Assembly (NCBI GenBank): GCA_963736975.1
Contig: CAVTQY010000001.1
Location: forward strand, 1,860,001 to 1,924,000
From: CAVTQY01 sp963736975
GTDB lineage: Bacteria > Pseudomonadota > Alphaproteobacteria > Acetobacterales > Acetobacteraceae
DNA: 64,000 bases
Direction: 5' to 3'
Below, piece by piece: positions 1 through 7,120 of the stretch; position 1 is the first letter of the stretch; every line of letters begins with the position of its first letter. The notes below the pieces were generated by a model. It was not told the origin of the DNA and searched no databases. It worked only from the letters and a program-made list of their open reading frames with translations. The translations under genes and the position numbers were made by a program.

Positions 1-837
1 GCCGGCGAAAAACAACACGATCACCGCCGCCGTCGCCAGCAGCGAGCGAACCACCAGCACATCGTTGACCCGCCGGCGAGGGCGCCGCAGCTCGAGCGCT
101 TCGTCGCCGCGGAACTCCGCCCAATGCAAACCCATCACCATCGCCATCAGCACCACCGCACCCGCAACCGCCACCGGCGCCAGCGTCGCCACAAAGGCGC
201 TGTAGGAAACATGCGAAAAACTCCCGATCAGCATGTTCTGCGGATTGCCGGTGATCGTAGCGGTCGAGCCGATATTCGACGCCATAGCCACCGCCAGCAG
301 ATACGGCACCGGGTTGCGCTTCAGCGCTACCGTCAGGTCCAGCACCAGCGGCGCCAGCACCAGGCAGATCGCGTCATTCACCAGAAACGCCGAGCAAACA
401 CCCGCGACCAGCACGACAGCACCCAACAACAGCACCGGCCGTCGCGCCCGCCCGGCCACCCAATCCGTCGCCAGCGCGAAGAAACCCGAGAGCCGCAGAT
501 TGGCCACCAGTATCATCATGCCGAGCAGCAAGGTGATCGTATCGATGTCGATCGCCCGATATGCCTGCTCGAGCGGCAGCGCGCCCGACGCCACCATCAG
601 GCTGGCGCCGACCAGCGCAATTCCCGCCCGGTCGATCGACAGGCCCGGGACCCGCCCGATCGCCAACGCCAGATAGCTCGCGAGAAAAATCCCGCCTGCC
701 GCGACCCGCCGCGCCGCATCACCCTCGCCCGGCATCACGCGTGGCGCGACCGAGGCCAGCCCCGCCAGGACCATCAGGCCGGCGATGGCGAGAAGGCTGA
801 CAGAAGCTGCGACCGAAGCCCGGCGCTCGGCCGACAT
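1..837 (-). CDS. SLC13/ArsB-type anion permease (partial, C-terminus off window)
   Basis: Inner-membrane permease of the ion-transporter superfamily (SLC13/CitT/ArsB-like); the substrate is probably an anion or organic acid but cannot be named. From ATG at 837 the frame is open to the window edge, so 279 residues are seen and the C-terminal half is missing. Hydrophobic helices fill the segment. Residues about 151-163 (FLVNDAICLVLAP) and 186-201 (SNIGSTATITGNPQNM) match the conserved re-entrant-loop type motifs of this superfamily. The start abuts the stop codon of the upstream VOC gene (TGA then ATG with no gap), so the two are probably co-transcribed. An Na+/H+ antiporter of the NhaD type is the main alternative within the same superfamily. 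Confidence 0.8.
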   Translation of the reverse strand, partial: MSAERRASVAASVSLLAIAGLMVLAGLASVAPRVMPGEGDAARRVAAGGIFLASYLALAIGRVPGLSIDRAGIALVGASLMVASGALPLEQAYRAIDIDTITLLLGMMILVANLRLSGFFALATDWVAGRARRPVLLLGAVVLVAGVCSAFLVNDAICLVLAPLVLDLTVALKRNPVPYLLAVAMASNIGSTATITGNPQNMLIGSFSHVSYSAFVATLAPVAVAGAVVLMAMVMGLHWAEFRGDEALELRRPRRRVNDVLVVRSLLATAAVIVLFFAG

Positions 838-1257
838 TCACGCGTTCGGCCAGAGGCCGGGCGTCGCCACCTCGATCGAGTTGCCGTCGGGATCGCGGAA
901 ATACAGGCTGGTTCCGCCGCGCGCCCAACGCACCCGGCTCTCGACCGCCACGCCCTCCCGGCTCAGATGCTCTTCCCAGGCGCTCAGCTCGCCGAAGGGG
1001 ATCGCGAAACAGACATGCAGCGGGCCATCGCCGCGATGCGCCGGGATGGCGCTGCCGCCCGGTCCAGGCGCCGGCGCATCCGTGCTGCCGCGGCGGAACA
1101 GCAGCAGCACCTGGGCGCCCGGCACCCCGAGCGCGCACATCCGGCCGTCATCGACGAAACTCTCGAAGCCGAACACGCGCTGGAAGAACGCCTGCGCCCG
1201 GCCGAGATCCTCGACATACAACGAGGTCTCGAGCACACCACTGACCCGCGGCACCAT
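838..1257 (-). CDS. VOC-family (glyoxalase/dioxygenase-fold) protein
   Basis: A 139-residue protein of the vicinal-oxygen-chelate fold, a size typical for one two-module domain. The N-terminal part (LETSLYVEDLGRAQAFFQRV) is the classic first beta-alpha unit, and the C-terminal FRDPDGNSIEVATPG is the usual last strand that supplies a metal-binding glutamate. Such proteins bind a divalent metal and act as glyoxalases, ring-cleaving dioxygenases or fosfomycin/bleomycin resistance proteins; the sequence does not decide which. It is directly followed, without a gap, by the SLC13-type permease, suggesting a two-gene operon. Confidence 0.85.
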   Translation of the reverse strand: MVPRVSGVLETSLYVEDLGRAQAFFQRVFGFESFVDDGRMCALGVPGAQVLLLFRRGSTDAPAPGPGGSAIPAHRGDGPLHVCFAIPFGELSAWEEHLSREGVAVESRVRWARGGTSLYFRDPDGNSIEVATPGLWPNA

Positions 1258-1387
1258 ACCCTCCGTCCTCGGTCAGACAGAATAGCGCCGCGTCGTCGTG
1301 AGTCGACGCGCCGGTCACGCCGATGCCCTGCAATGCGACGCGCGGACGATGCAGCGGTCCCGAGTAGCCCGAGCAGTCCAAACAGCA

Positions 1388-1409
1388 AGGGCGGCCAGAA
1401 GGCCGCCCT
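1388..1409 (-). terminator. Hairpin terminator downstream of the PEP-CTERM gene
   Basis: A perfect 9-bp stem (AGGGCGGCC / GGCCGCCCT) with a 4-base loop lies 27 bases beyond the PEP-CTERM stop codon. On the minus strand it is followed by a modestly T-rich stretch (TTGCTGTTT). It probably ends transcription of that gene; the short T tract makes this only a fair intrinsic terminator. Confidence 0.6.
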
Positions 1410-1435
1410 GCCGTCGGGACAGATGGAGCGTTTGC

Positions 1436-2374
1436 TTACTTGCGAAGTGAGCGCCTGCCGAGCAGCCCGAGCCCGACGAGTCCCGTTCCAAGAAGCGCGA
1501 ACGAGGCCGGCTCCGGCACGGGCGGAACAATCGGGCCCGCCTGAACGAGCGAGATATCCTCGCCTCCGCTGGTCCCGGTAAATGTCTGCGACACGAACGT
1601 GGTGGTGTCGGTGGTGAAGTCCACGGCGTCAACAACCAGCGAATTGAAGTTGCAGTCGAACACCAGCTCCCCGGGCAGAAGCGTCGCGTTGTTATCCACC
1701 CCAGTCGCGCTGCCGCAAGCAGTACCGCCCGGCCCGACAGCCGTAATGGTAGTTCCGGCAATCTCCATCCCGGTCAGGGGATTGTACTGATTGTACGAGT
1801 TGACCGCGTCACCGTCATTGATGAGCCAGTTCCCGTCCGGCAGCACGGTGAAACCGTCGCTGTCGGTAAGGTTGCTGCCATTCGTCATTGTGAGAGTTAC
1901 CGGGCCGCCGATATTGCCGCCATTCCCGTTGGTCGCCTGAACCACTTCCGGACCGTTGGGATAGCCAGTCATCGCATAAAGCACTCCGCCCGAGCCCGCC
2001 AAATCGACGATGCCGGTGCCGGGAACCGGGTTCGGAAACACCTTGATGTCTGAACCGCCCGCGCCATTATTGAACGGAGCCACATAGACACCGTTGCTGG
2101 GGCCAAATCCGCCAGTCAACTCGGTATAATAGACAAAGTTCCCAAGGACCTCGACGGCGCGCCCGTTATTGCTATCGATCTTGGCCTGATCCGGAACGAA
2201 GCTGTTCACGATGGTTCCGGTCGTCAAATCAACCGTGACGATCGGGCCGTTACCGAACCCGGCATTGTTCTGAATGCCCAACACGTCGGCGCGTGCCGCT
2301 CCGGCACCGGCCACGAGCGCAGTCGCGGCACCAAGGAGTGCCGCTTTCCCAAATCTTTTCCCCAGTGTGCTCAT
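1436..2374 (-). CDS. PEP-CTERM sorting-signal exported protein
   Basis: Exported protein of 312 residues. An N-terminal signal peptide (KAALLGAATALVAGAGAARA) is followed by a mature part with repeated short glycine/asparagine-rich beta segments that resembles a beta-propeller-like secreted protein. The C-terminus is a complete PEP-CTERM signal: PVPEPAS, a hydrophobic helix (FALLGTGLVGLGLLG) and a basic tail (RRSLRK). Such tails are recognised by exosortase (EpsH/XrtA) and linked to exopolysaccharide or biofilm matrix; no exosortase gene is in this window. ATG at 2374 is preferred to ATG at 2380 because the Shine-Dalgarno GAGGGGAG ends directly at 2381, giving six bases of spacing. The mature function is unknown. 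Confidence 0.85.
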   Translation of the reverse strand: MSTLGKRFGKAALLGAATALVAGAGAARADVLGIQNNAGFGNGPIVTVDLTTGTIVNSFVPDQAKIDSNNGRAVEVLGNFVYYTELTGGFGPSNGVYVAPFNNGAGGSDIKVFPNPVPGTGIVDLAGSGGVLYAMTGYPNGPEVVQATNGNGGNIGGPVTLTMTNGSNLTDSDGFTVLPDGNWLINDGDAVNSYNQYNPLTGMEIAGTTITAVGPGGTACGSATGVDNNATLLPGELVFDCNFNSLVVDAVDFTTDTTTFVSQTFTGTSGGEDISLVQAGPIVPPVPEPASFALLGTGLVGLGLLGRRSLRK

Positions 2375-2436
2375 CTGCATCTCCCCTCGAGTTCGCTACT
2401 CGGAACCGTTGACCGATCGGGTAGTTCCGAGGGGAG
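2375..2436 (-). promoter_or_regulatory. mRNA leader that can sequester the PEP-CTERM gene SD
   Basis: In the transcript the leader reads CTCCCCTCG, then GAAC, about 18 bases, GTTCCGAG, about 9 bases, then CGAGGGGAG just before the start codons. CTCCCCTCG (2428-2436) pairs perfectly with CGAGGGGAG (2381-2389), the Shine-Dalgarno. Its second half plus GAAC (CTCGGAAC, 2424-2431) can instead pair with GTTCCGAG (2399-2406), which leaves the SD free. The two pairings compete, so this is a candidate translational switch. The pairing is read directly; regulation is inferred. Confidence 0.4.
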
Positions 2437-2610
2437 AATTTCAAATCATTCATACCTTGGCAAGTATTAAGACATGGACCGGGATGTATTTTTGAGACAG
2501 ATGGAACAAGCGCCACCCGGATAAGCGGGAGTTAGGGCGGGCACCGGCTACGACCACCTGGGCTTACGGACGAGCCGATCCGGCGACGGCGTAACACACT
2601 TTGACGGGCG

Positions 2611-2883
2611 TCACTCCTCGCGGCGGACGAACTTAAAGAACCGGCTGGTACTCTTACCCTGCTTGTCCTGGTGCAGCAGCGCGAGCTGTCGGTCCTCGAA
2701 GATGTCGAAGAACTCCTCCCAGGAGATCTTCTCCAGCTTCTCGTCCGGCTCGGCAAAATCGACCCGCAGGATACCGCCGCCTTCGCCGCTTTCAGTGCCT
2801 TTCACCTTGGCCGGCCGGCCGCCCCGCTCCTCGACCCAATGGCGAATGAAGTCATGGTCTGTGGTCGTGGTCGCACTGCTCAT
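2611..2883 (-). CDS. Conserved small protein (90 aa), unknown function
   Basis: A 90-residue acidic, soluble protein with no signal peptide or membrane segment. Its core, FIRHWVEERGGRPAKVKGT followed by GILRVDF and ISWEEFFDIFEDRQLALL, resembles a widespread family of short bacterial proteins. From memory, these are sometimes mislabelled as glucan branching enzyme, a label the sequence does not support because it is far too short. The start overlaps the stop of the upstream 102-residue gene (ATGA), so the two are translationally coupled. They lie back to back with the operon ending in ligD, which hints at a shared stress or DNA-repair setting. No function can be assigned. Confidence 0.7.
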   Translation of the reverse strand: MSSATTTTDHDFIRHWVEERGGRPAKVKGTESGEGGGILRVDFAEPDEKLEKISWEEFFDIFEDRQLALLHQDKQGKSTSRFFKFVRREE

Positions 2884-3188
2884 TGCTTTGAACCTCCGTC
2901 GGATGTTTCCGTTGTCGTGGGCCCGTCATCAATGGTTTGCGCCGGTGCGCGTTTCCGGTTCCCCGATGGGCTCACGGTGTTATGCATCAGGTCCACCGTC
3001 CGCCGGTACGGGCCGGCGCCGCTCTCGGTCACCGGCGGCGGATCGCGGTTCTCGTCTCCCTGCGGATCGGGTGGCGGCCCGGCCAGCGTTCCCGGCCGCA
3101 ACGCCGCGCGCCGGCCCGGCATCCCGTCGGTCTCCTCCAGCCATTCTTCCACTGGTCCCTCACGTTTGGCGGCATCCGGCTTGTTCAT
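2880..3188 (-). CDS. Small disordered hypothetical protein (102 aa)
   Basis: Unrecognised protein of 102 residues, rich in Pro, Gly, Asp and Thr and probably largely disordered. The N-terminus MNKPDAAKREGPVEEWLEE contains the only clear helix-prone stretch. Start ATG at 3188 was chosen because it is the first ATG downstream of the 105-bp divergent region shared with the plus-strand ligD operon. A longer upstream reading on the same frame would overlap those genes and has the look of an antisense frame. Its TGA overlaps the ATG of the 90-residue gene by four bases. It probably shares a bidirectional promoter region with the ligD operon. Confidence 0.55.
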   Translation of the reverse strand: MNKPDAAKREGPVEEWLEETDGMPGRRAALRPGTLAGPPPDPQGDENRDPPPVTESGAGPYRRTVDLMHNTVSPSGNRKRAPAQTIDDGPTTTETSDGGSKQ

Positions 3189-3293
3189 GCTCCAATCCCT
3201 TCTGGCCCAGCGGGAACGGCGAGCCTGCTCGCGAGTTTCGCCACCTTGGAGGCCGCACAGCGTTGCTGGAGCGGCACTTTGGAGAAGAACGCC

Positions 3294-3533
3294 ATGTTGA
3301 AACACGCGCCGGGCATCAAAGGCGACCTGCACGCCCGGCTGGAGCGCATGGACAGCGGCATGTTCCGCGCCGTCTTCACCGGCGAGTCCAATCCCGACGA
3401 CCCAGCCGCGGGCCAGGAATGGCCCGACGCCCATATCGGCGACGACCCGGCCGGCGTGAAAGCCTGGGTGGAGGAACTCGCCCCGCGCCTGGGCTACCGC
3501 CGCGTGGTCTGGGACGAGCTTCCCAGCCGGTGA
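3294..3533 (+). CDS. Small hypothetical protein (79 aa) at head of ligD operon
   Basis: A 79-residue protein beginning MLKHAPGIKGDLHARLERMD and ending VEELAPRLGYRRVVWDELPS. It is soluble, mixed charge, with a likely C-terminal alpha/beta element. ATG at 3294 has GGAG nine bases upstream (TTTGGAGAAGAACGCC), which decides the start over longer in-frame options. It is the first gene of a plus-strand set: 22 bases later comes the 65-residue gene, which overlaps ligD. Co-transcription with ligD suggests a role near DNA end repair or stress, but this is inference only. I recognise no named domain. Confidence 0.6.
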   Translation: MLKHAPGIKGDLHARLERMDSGMFRAVFTGESNPDDPAAGQEWPDAHIGDDPAGVKAWVEELAPRLGYRRVVWDELPSR

Positions 3534-3555
3534 TCCATTCTGGACGAGGAGCATC

Positions 3556-3753
3556 ATGTCAGCACATCCTCCCCCGATTCCCCCCGACCAACGCAGCCCG
3601 AAGGGAGCGGGTGAACCCGCGAAGGCCCCAGAGAAAGCCGACGTGAAACCGCCACCGGCAAAAGCCGACAAGACAGCTCTGGACAACAAGACCGGCCAAC
3701 AGGGCGCGGTCGGACAGAACACGCGTAACCAGGGCTACCAACAGGACCGATGA
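3556..3753 (+). CDS. Pro/Lys-rich disordered small protein coupled to ligD
   Basis: A 65-residue protein dominated by Pro, Lys, Ala, Asp and Gln (segments such as KAPEKADVKPPPAKADK and QQGAVGQNTRNQGYQQDR). It almost certainly lacks a stable fold. AGGAG lies nine bases before the ATG. The stop codon overlaps the ligD start (ATGA), so translation of ligD is probably coupled to it. It could be a translational leader for ligD, a DNA-binding tail-like accessory protein, or a stress-associated disordered protein; the sequence does not decide. Confidence 0.55.
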   Translation: MSAHPPPIPPDQRSPKGAGEPAKAPEKADVKPPPAKADKTALDNKTGQQGAVGQNTRNQGYQQDR

Positions 3754-6308
3754 GCGCCGGGGCGGGTCGCGGCGGCACGCTCCGCGCTTACCAGGCGAAG
3801 CGAGACTTCACAGTGACCCGCGAGCCGCCCGCCAGCGCCGCGCCCGGCAAGGGCGCCCCGATTTTCGTCGTCCAGAAACACGCCGCACACCGCGCCGGCC
3901 TGCACTGGGACTTCCGCCTCGAGCATGGCGGCGTGCTGTGGAGCTGGGCGGTCCGCAAAGGTCCCTCGCTCGACCCCAAGGACAAACGTATCGCCGCCCA
4001 TGTCGAGGACCATCCGCTCGACTACGCCGATTTCCAAGGCACCATCCCGGATGGCCAATACGGCGCCGGCACCGTCGAGACCTGGGACCGCGGCACCTGG
4101 GAGCCGATCGGCGATGCCGAAGCCGGCGTGGAAAAGGGCGAGCTTACTTTCGTGCTGCACGGCACACGGCTGAACGGCCGCTTCCACCTTGTCCGCATGA
4201 AGCCCAAACCGGGCCGCCGCAGCGGCGACAACTGGCTGTTGTTCAAGGGCCATGACGAAGCCGAACGGGCCGGCGCCGACGCACTCAGTATCGAAAACGC
4301 AACCCCGCTTCCGCCCGCCCGCAAAAGCTCCCCGAATGCCGCGCCGGCCGAAGGGGCGGTCCGCCGCAAGCTGCCGGAGACGCAAGCCCCGGAACTCTGC
4401 GGGACGGCCAGCGACCCGCCGGAGGGCGACGGCTGGATCTCCGAGATCAAGTTCGACGGCTACCGTCTGTTGATTTTCATCAATCACGGCAAGGTCCGCA
4501 TCGTCACCCGCAATGGCCATGACTGGACCGACCGGTTGCCGGCGGTCGCGAAGGAAGCGGCAAAGCTTCCGGTCGAAACCGCCTTGCTCGACGGTGAACT
4601 GGTCGCGATGCGCCCGGACGGGCTGTCGAGCTTTCCGGACCTGCAAGCCGCCCTCTCGGCCGGCAAAGACAACACGCTGACATTCTACCTCTTCGATCTC
4701 TTGCACCTGAACGGCTGGGACCTGCGCTCCTGTCGCCTGCTCGACCGCAAGGAACTGCTGCGGCATCTCGGTTGGCACGGGATGTTCCGCTACAGCGACC
4801 ACCAGCGCGGCCAATCCGCCGCAATGCGGGAGGCCGCCTGCCGCATGCAGCTCGAAGGTATCATCTGCAAGCAGGTGGATGCACCCTACCGCGCGGGCCG
4901 CAGCCATGCGTGGCTGAAGGTGAAATGCCGCGGCCGCGAGGAGTTCGTCGTGCTCGGCTGGACGCCGCCGCAGGGTAGCCGCACGGGGTTCGGCGCCCTC
5001 CATCTGGGCTACTACGACAAGGCCGGTCAGCTCCATTACGCCGGCGGTGTCGGCAGCGGCTTTTCCGCCGAAGAGCTGGACCGGCTGCGTCCCCGGCTGG
5101 ACGCGCTGGCACTCCCCCGCCCGCCCAAGCTGATGGTTGCCGGCGATCCGCTGGACCGCACGATCCACTGGGTGAAACCGGAGCTGGTGGTGGAGGTGGA
5201 GTTCGCATCCTGGTCGGGCTCCGGCCGGGTGCGGCAAGCCTCGTATCTAGGGCAACGAGAGGACAAGGAGGCTCGCGAAGTGGTGCTCGACCCGCCGGAC
5301 CCCGAGGCAAAACGCGCGCCCGTAACACCGGCGGAGGGCGGGCCGAAACGCCGGTTCGTCGTCGCGGTGCCGCCGAAGCGGGCGCCCACAGAGATTGGCG
5401 GCATCCGGCTGACGCACCCGGACCGCGAGCTATGGCCTGGGATTACCAAGCGCGACCTCGCCGAATACTGGCAGGCGGTTGCGGATGTCGCCCTGCCCGA
5501 CCTTATTCACCGGCCGCTGGCAATCGTGCGCTGCCCGGACGGCATCGCCGGCGAGCATTTCTTCCAGAAGCGCGGCCACGGCCACATGCCGGCGGAAATC
5601 CGCGACGGCGAGGCAGAGGGCTCGCCCTACCTGGCGATCGACAGCCTGGAGGGCCTGCTCGCGCTGGTGCAGATGTCGGCGATCGAGCTGCATGCCTGGG
5701 GCGCTGCGGAAGCTGATCCGCTGCACCCCGATCGGCTGGTGTTCGACCTCGATCCCGGCGAGGGGGTGGCGTTTGCGGACGTTGTGAAGGCCGCCCAGGA
5801 AGCGCGCGAACGTTTGGCCGCACTGGGCCTCACGTCATTCTGCCGCACCACCGGCGGCAAGGGCTTGCATGTCGTTGTGCCGGTCACGCCGAAAGCCGAT
5901 TGGGATGAGGTGAAAGCATTCTGCCATGCCTTCGCCGAGACCCTCAGTCAGGAACAGCCCTCGCGTTATCTGCCTACGCTGAAGAAGGTGGATCGCAAGG
6001 GCCGCATCCTGATCGACTGGTTGCGCAACGGCCTGGGCGCCACCGCGGTCTCCTCCTTCTGTCCGCGCGCCCGCCCCGGTGCCACGGTCGCAACACCGGT
6101 TGCGTGGTCGGAGGTAACCGCAAAACTCGATCCGCAATCCTTCACCGTGCAGAGCGTACCGCAACGCTTGCGGCGCCGACGTAAGGACCCCTGGGCCGGC
6201 TTCGCCGATGCGGCCCGCCAGCTGCCGGAAATTCCCCGCCAGCGCGTGAGTTCCGGCTCAAGCCGCCCGGTGATCGTCTTCGCCCGCGGGCCCAGGTCGC
6301 GTGGATGA
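3750..6308 (+). CDS. ligD: Multifunctional ATP-dependent DNA ligase LigD
   Basis: Non-homologous end-joining enzyme of 852 residues, with domains in the order phosphoesterase, ligase, polymerase (the order known from Pseudomonas; mycobacteria place the polymerase first). The 3'-phosphoesterase domain shows HRAGLHWDFRLEH near residues 47-59. The ligase domain has the nucleotidyltransferase motif KFDGYR with the adenylated lysine at K234. The primase-type polymerase domain has the metal-binding DLD at residues 666-668 (VFDLDPGEG). It trims, fills and seals broken DNA ends, normally recruited by the Ku homodimer; no ku gene lies in this window. Translation is coupled to the preceding 65-residue protein (ATGA). 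Expression in stationary phase or spores is known for the family but not visible here. Confidence 0.95.
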   Translation: MSAGAGRGGTLRAYQAKRDFTVTREPPASAAPGKGAPIFVVQKHAAHRAGLHWDFRLEHGGVLWSWAVRKGPSLDPKDKRIAAHVEDHPLDYADFQGTIPDGQYGAGTVETWDRGTWEPIGDAEAGVEKGELTFVLHGTRLNGRFHLVRMKPKPGRRSGDNWLLFKGHDEAERAGADALSIENATPLPPARKSSPNAAPAEGAVRRKLPETQAPELCGTASDPPEGDGWISEIKFDGYRLLIFINHGKVRIVTRNGHDWTDRLPAVAKEAAKLPVETALLDGELVAMRPDGLSSFPDLQAALSAGKDNTLTFYLFDLLHLNGWDLRSCRLLDRKELLRHLGWHGMFRYSDHQRGQSAAMREAACRMQLEGIICKQVDAPYRAGRSHAWLKVKCRGREEFVVLGWTPPQGSRTGFGALHLGYYDKAGQLHYAGGVGSGFSAEELDRLRPRLDALALPRPPKLMVAGDPLDRTIHWVKPELVVEVEFASWSGSGRVRQASYLGQREDKEAREVVLDPPDPEAKRAPVTPAEGGPKRRFVVAVPPKRAPTEIGGIRLTHPDRELWPGITKRDLAEYWQAVADVALPDLIHRPLAIVRCPDGIAGEHFFQKRGHGHMPAEIRDGEAEGSPYLAIDSLEGLLALVQMSAIELHAWGAAEADPLHPDRLVFDLDPGEGVAFADVVKAAQEARERLAALGLTSFCRTTGGKGLHVVVPVTPKADWDEVKAFCHAFAETLSQEQPSRYLPTLKKVDRKGRILIDWLRNGLGATAVSSFCPRARPGATVATPVAWSEVTAKLDPQSFTVQSVPQRLRRRRKDPWAGFADAARQLPEIPRQRVSSGSSRPVIVFARGPRSRG

Positions 6309-6390
6309 GCGGCCTGGGGCCAGGAACCTCCGCGGCGCCCGGTAATTCTCAGGTTTGCTTCCCCTGAAACTTGTCGTTTTGCGTTCGGTG

Positions 6391-6433
6391 ATGGCCCGCC
6401 CCTCCCCTGGCCCCCCGCAAGGAGACGGGAATT
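6391..6433. repeat. GC-rich dispersed hairpin repeat (first copy)
   Basis: A pyrimidine/purine-skewed stretch in the gap after ligD. Its reverse complement (TCTCCTTGC then GGGGGGCCAGGGGAGGGG) closely resembles the segment at 56196-56231, which sits inside a coding region. It is probably a member of a dispersed intergenic repeat family. It also lies between two converging genes, where it could help termination. Confidence 0.4.
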
Positions 6434-6441
6434 GCTGAGGC

Positions 6442-6990
6442 CTATTGGTGCAGCGTCGTGTCCTGGCCCACCACGGGATCGGCGATTGCCTGCTCCAGGC
6501 TGCTCGCGCCCTTCCATTCACTGGCCGGACGGGCCCGGGCATTGTCGCCGATCTGATCGATGTCCCAATAGATCTCCAGCCGGTGGCCGTCGGGGTCGCG
6601 GAATTCGACAGCGATCTGGCAACCGGCGCGACGGCGGCCGTCGAAGTCGATCGGCACCTGGTGCGCACGCAGATGCTCGCGCGCCCGCACTACCTCCTCC
6701 AGGGTCGCTACCTCGAACGCGACATGGTGCAGGCCGGCACCGGCGAGCTGCTCTTCATCGGCCTGGAACAGTGCCACGCCATGATGGTCGGTGTTGCAGC
6801 GCAGGAACACGGCGCCGCCCGGCATCATGTCGTCGCCATAGACATCGGAGACCTGGAAGCCGAGCACCTCGGTGTAGAAGCGGGCCGATCGCCCGACGTC
6901 GCGGACATGTAGCGCGATGTGGCCGAGCTTCCCGATGCGGAACGGCAGTCCGCGCGGGCGCTGCAACTGTTTGATTGGGTCGGTGTCCAT
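6442..6990 (-). CDS. VOC-family dioxygenase-like protein
   Basis: Protein of 182 residues with the vicinal-oxygen-chelate fold. The first module begins KLGHIALHVRDVGRSARFYT and the second ends VEFRDPDGHRLEIYWDI. Metal-ligand candidates are H in GHIALHV, H in GLHHVAFE and E in HRLEIYWD, the pattern of extradiol catechol-dioxygenase-like members. ATG at 6990 is preferred because GGAGGCGGAGAG sits immediately upstream; an ATG ten codons earlier lacks this. A C-terminal extension of about 35 residues is unusual for a simple VOC domain. It converges with ligD and diverges from the oxoprolinase-like gene. The substrate is unknown. Confidence 0.85.
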   Translation of the reverse strand: MDTDPIKQLQRPRGLPFRIGKLGHIALHVRDVGRSARFYTEVLGFQVSDVYGDDMMPGGAVFLRCNTDHHGVALFQADEEQLAGAGLHHVAFEVATLEEVVRAREHLRAHQVPIDFDGRRRAGCQIAVEFRDPDGHRLEIYWDIDQIGDNARARPASEWKGASSLEQAIADPVVGQDTTLHQ

Positions 6991-7120
6991 CTCTCCGCCT
7001 CCCGTATCGTGCCAGCGCAAGTGTAAGAGAGATCGCCGCCTGCTGGAATGGCGATGGTCCGCGGGCGGGAAACGCGCCTATTTGCTATGAGCCGTCGGAC
7101 GGTCCAACGTCGAGAACGAC

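Noticed and set aside
124..1581. A long plus-strand frame over the permease, VOC and PEP-CTERM genes
   Set aside because: It crosses three genes on the other strand, is extremely His/Arg/Gln-rich and has no domain.
3189..3722. N-terminal extension of the 102-residue minus-strand gene to 3722
   Set aside because: The extension is antisense to two small genes with good ribosome-binding sites and has shadow-like composition; ATG 3188 is a better start.
3735..5237. A 500-codon open frame on the minus strand opposite ligD
   Set aside because: It is antisense to a confidently identified gene, has arginine/alanine/valine-biased composition typical of GC-rich antisense frames and no recognisable domain.
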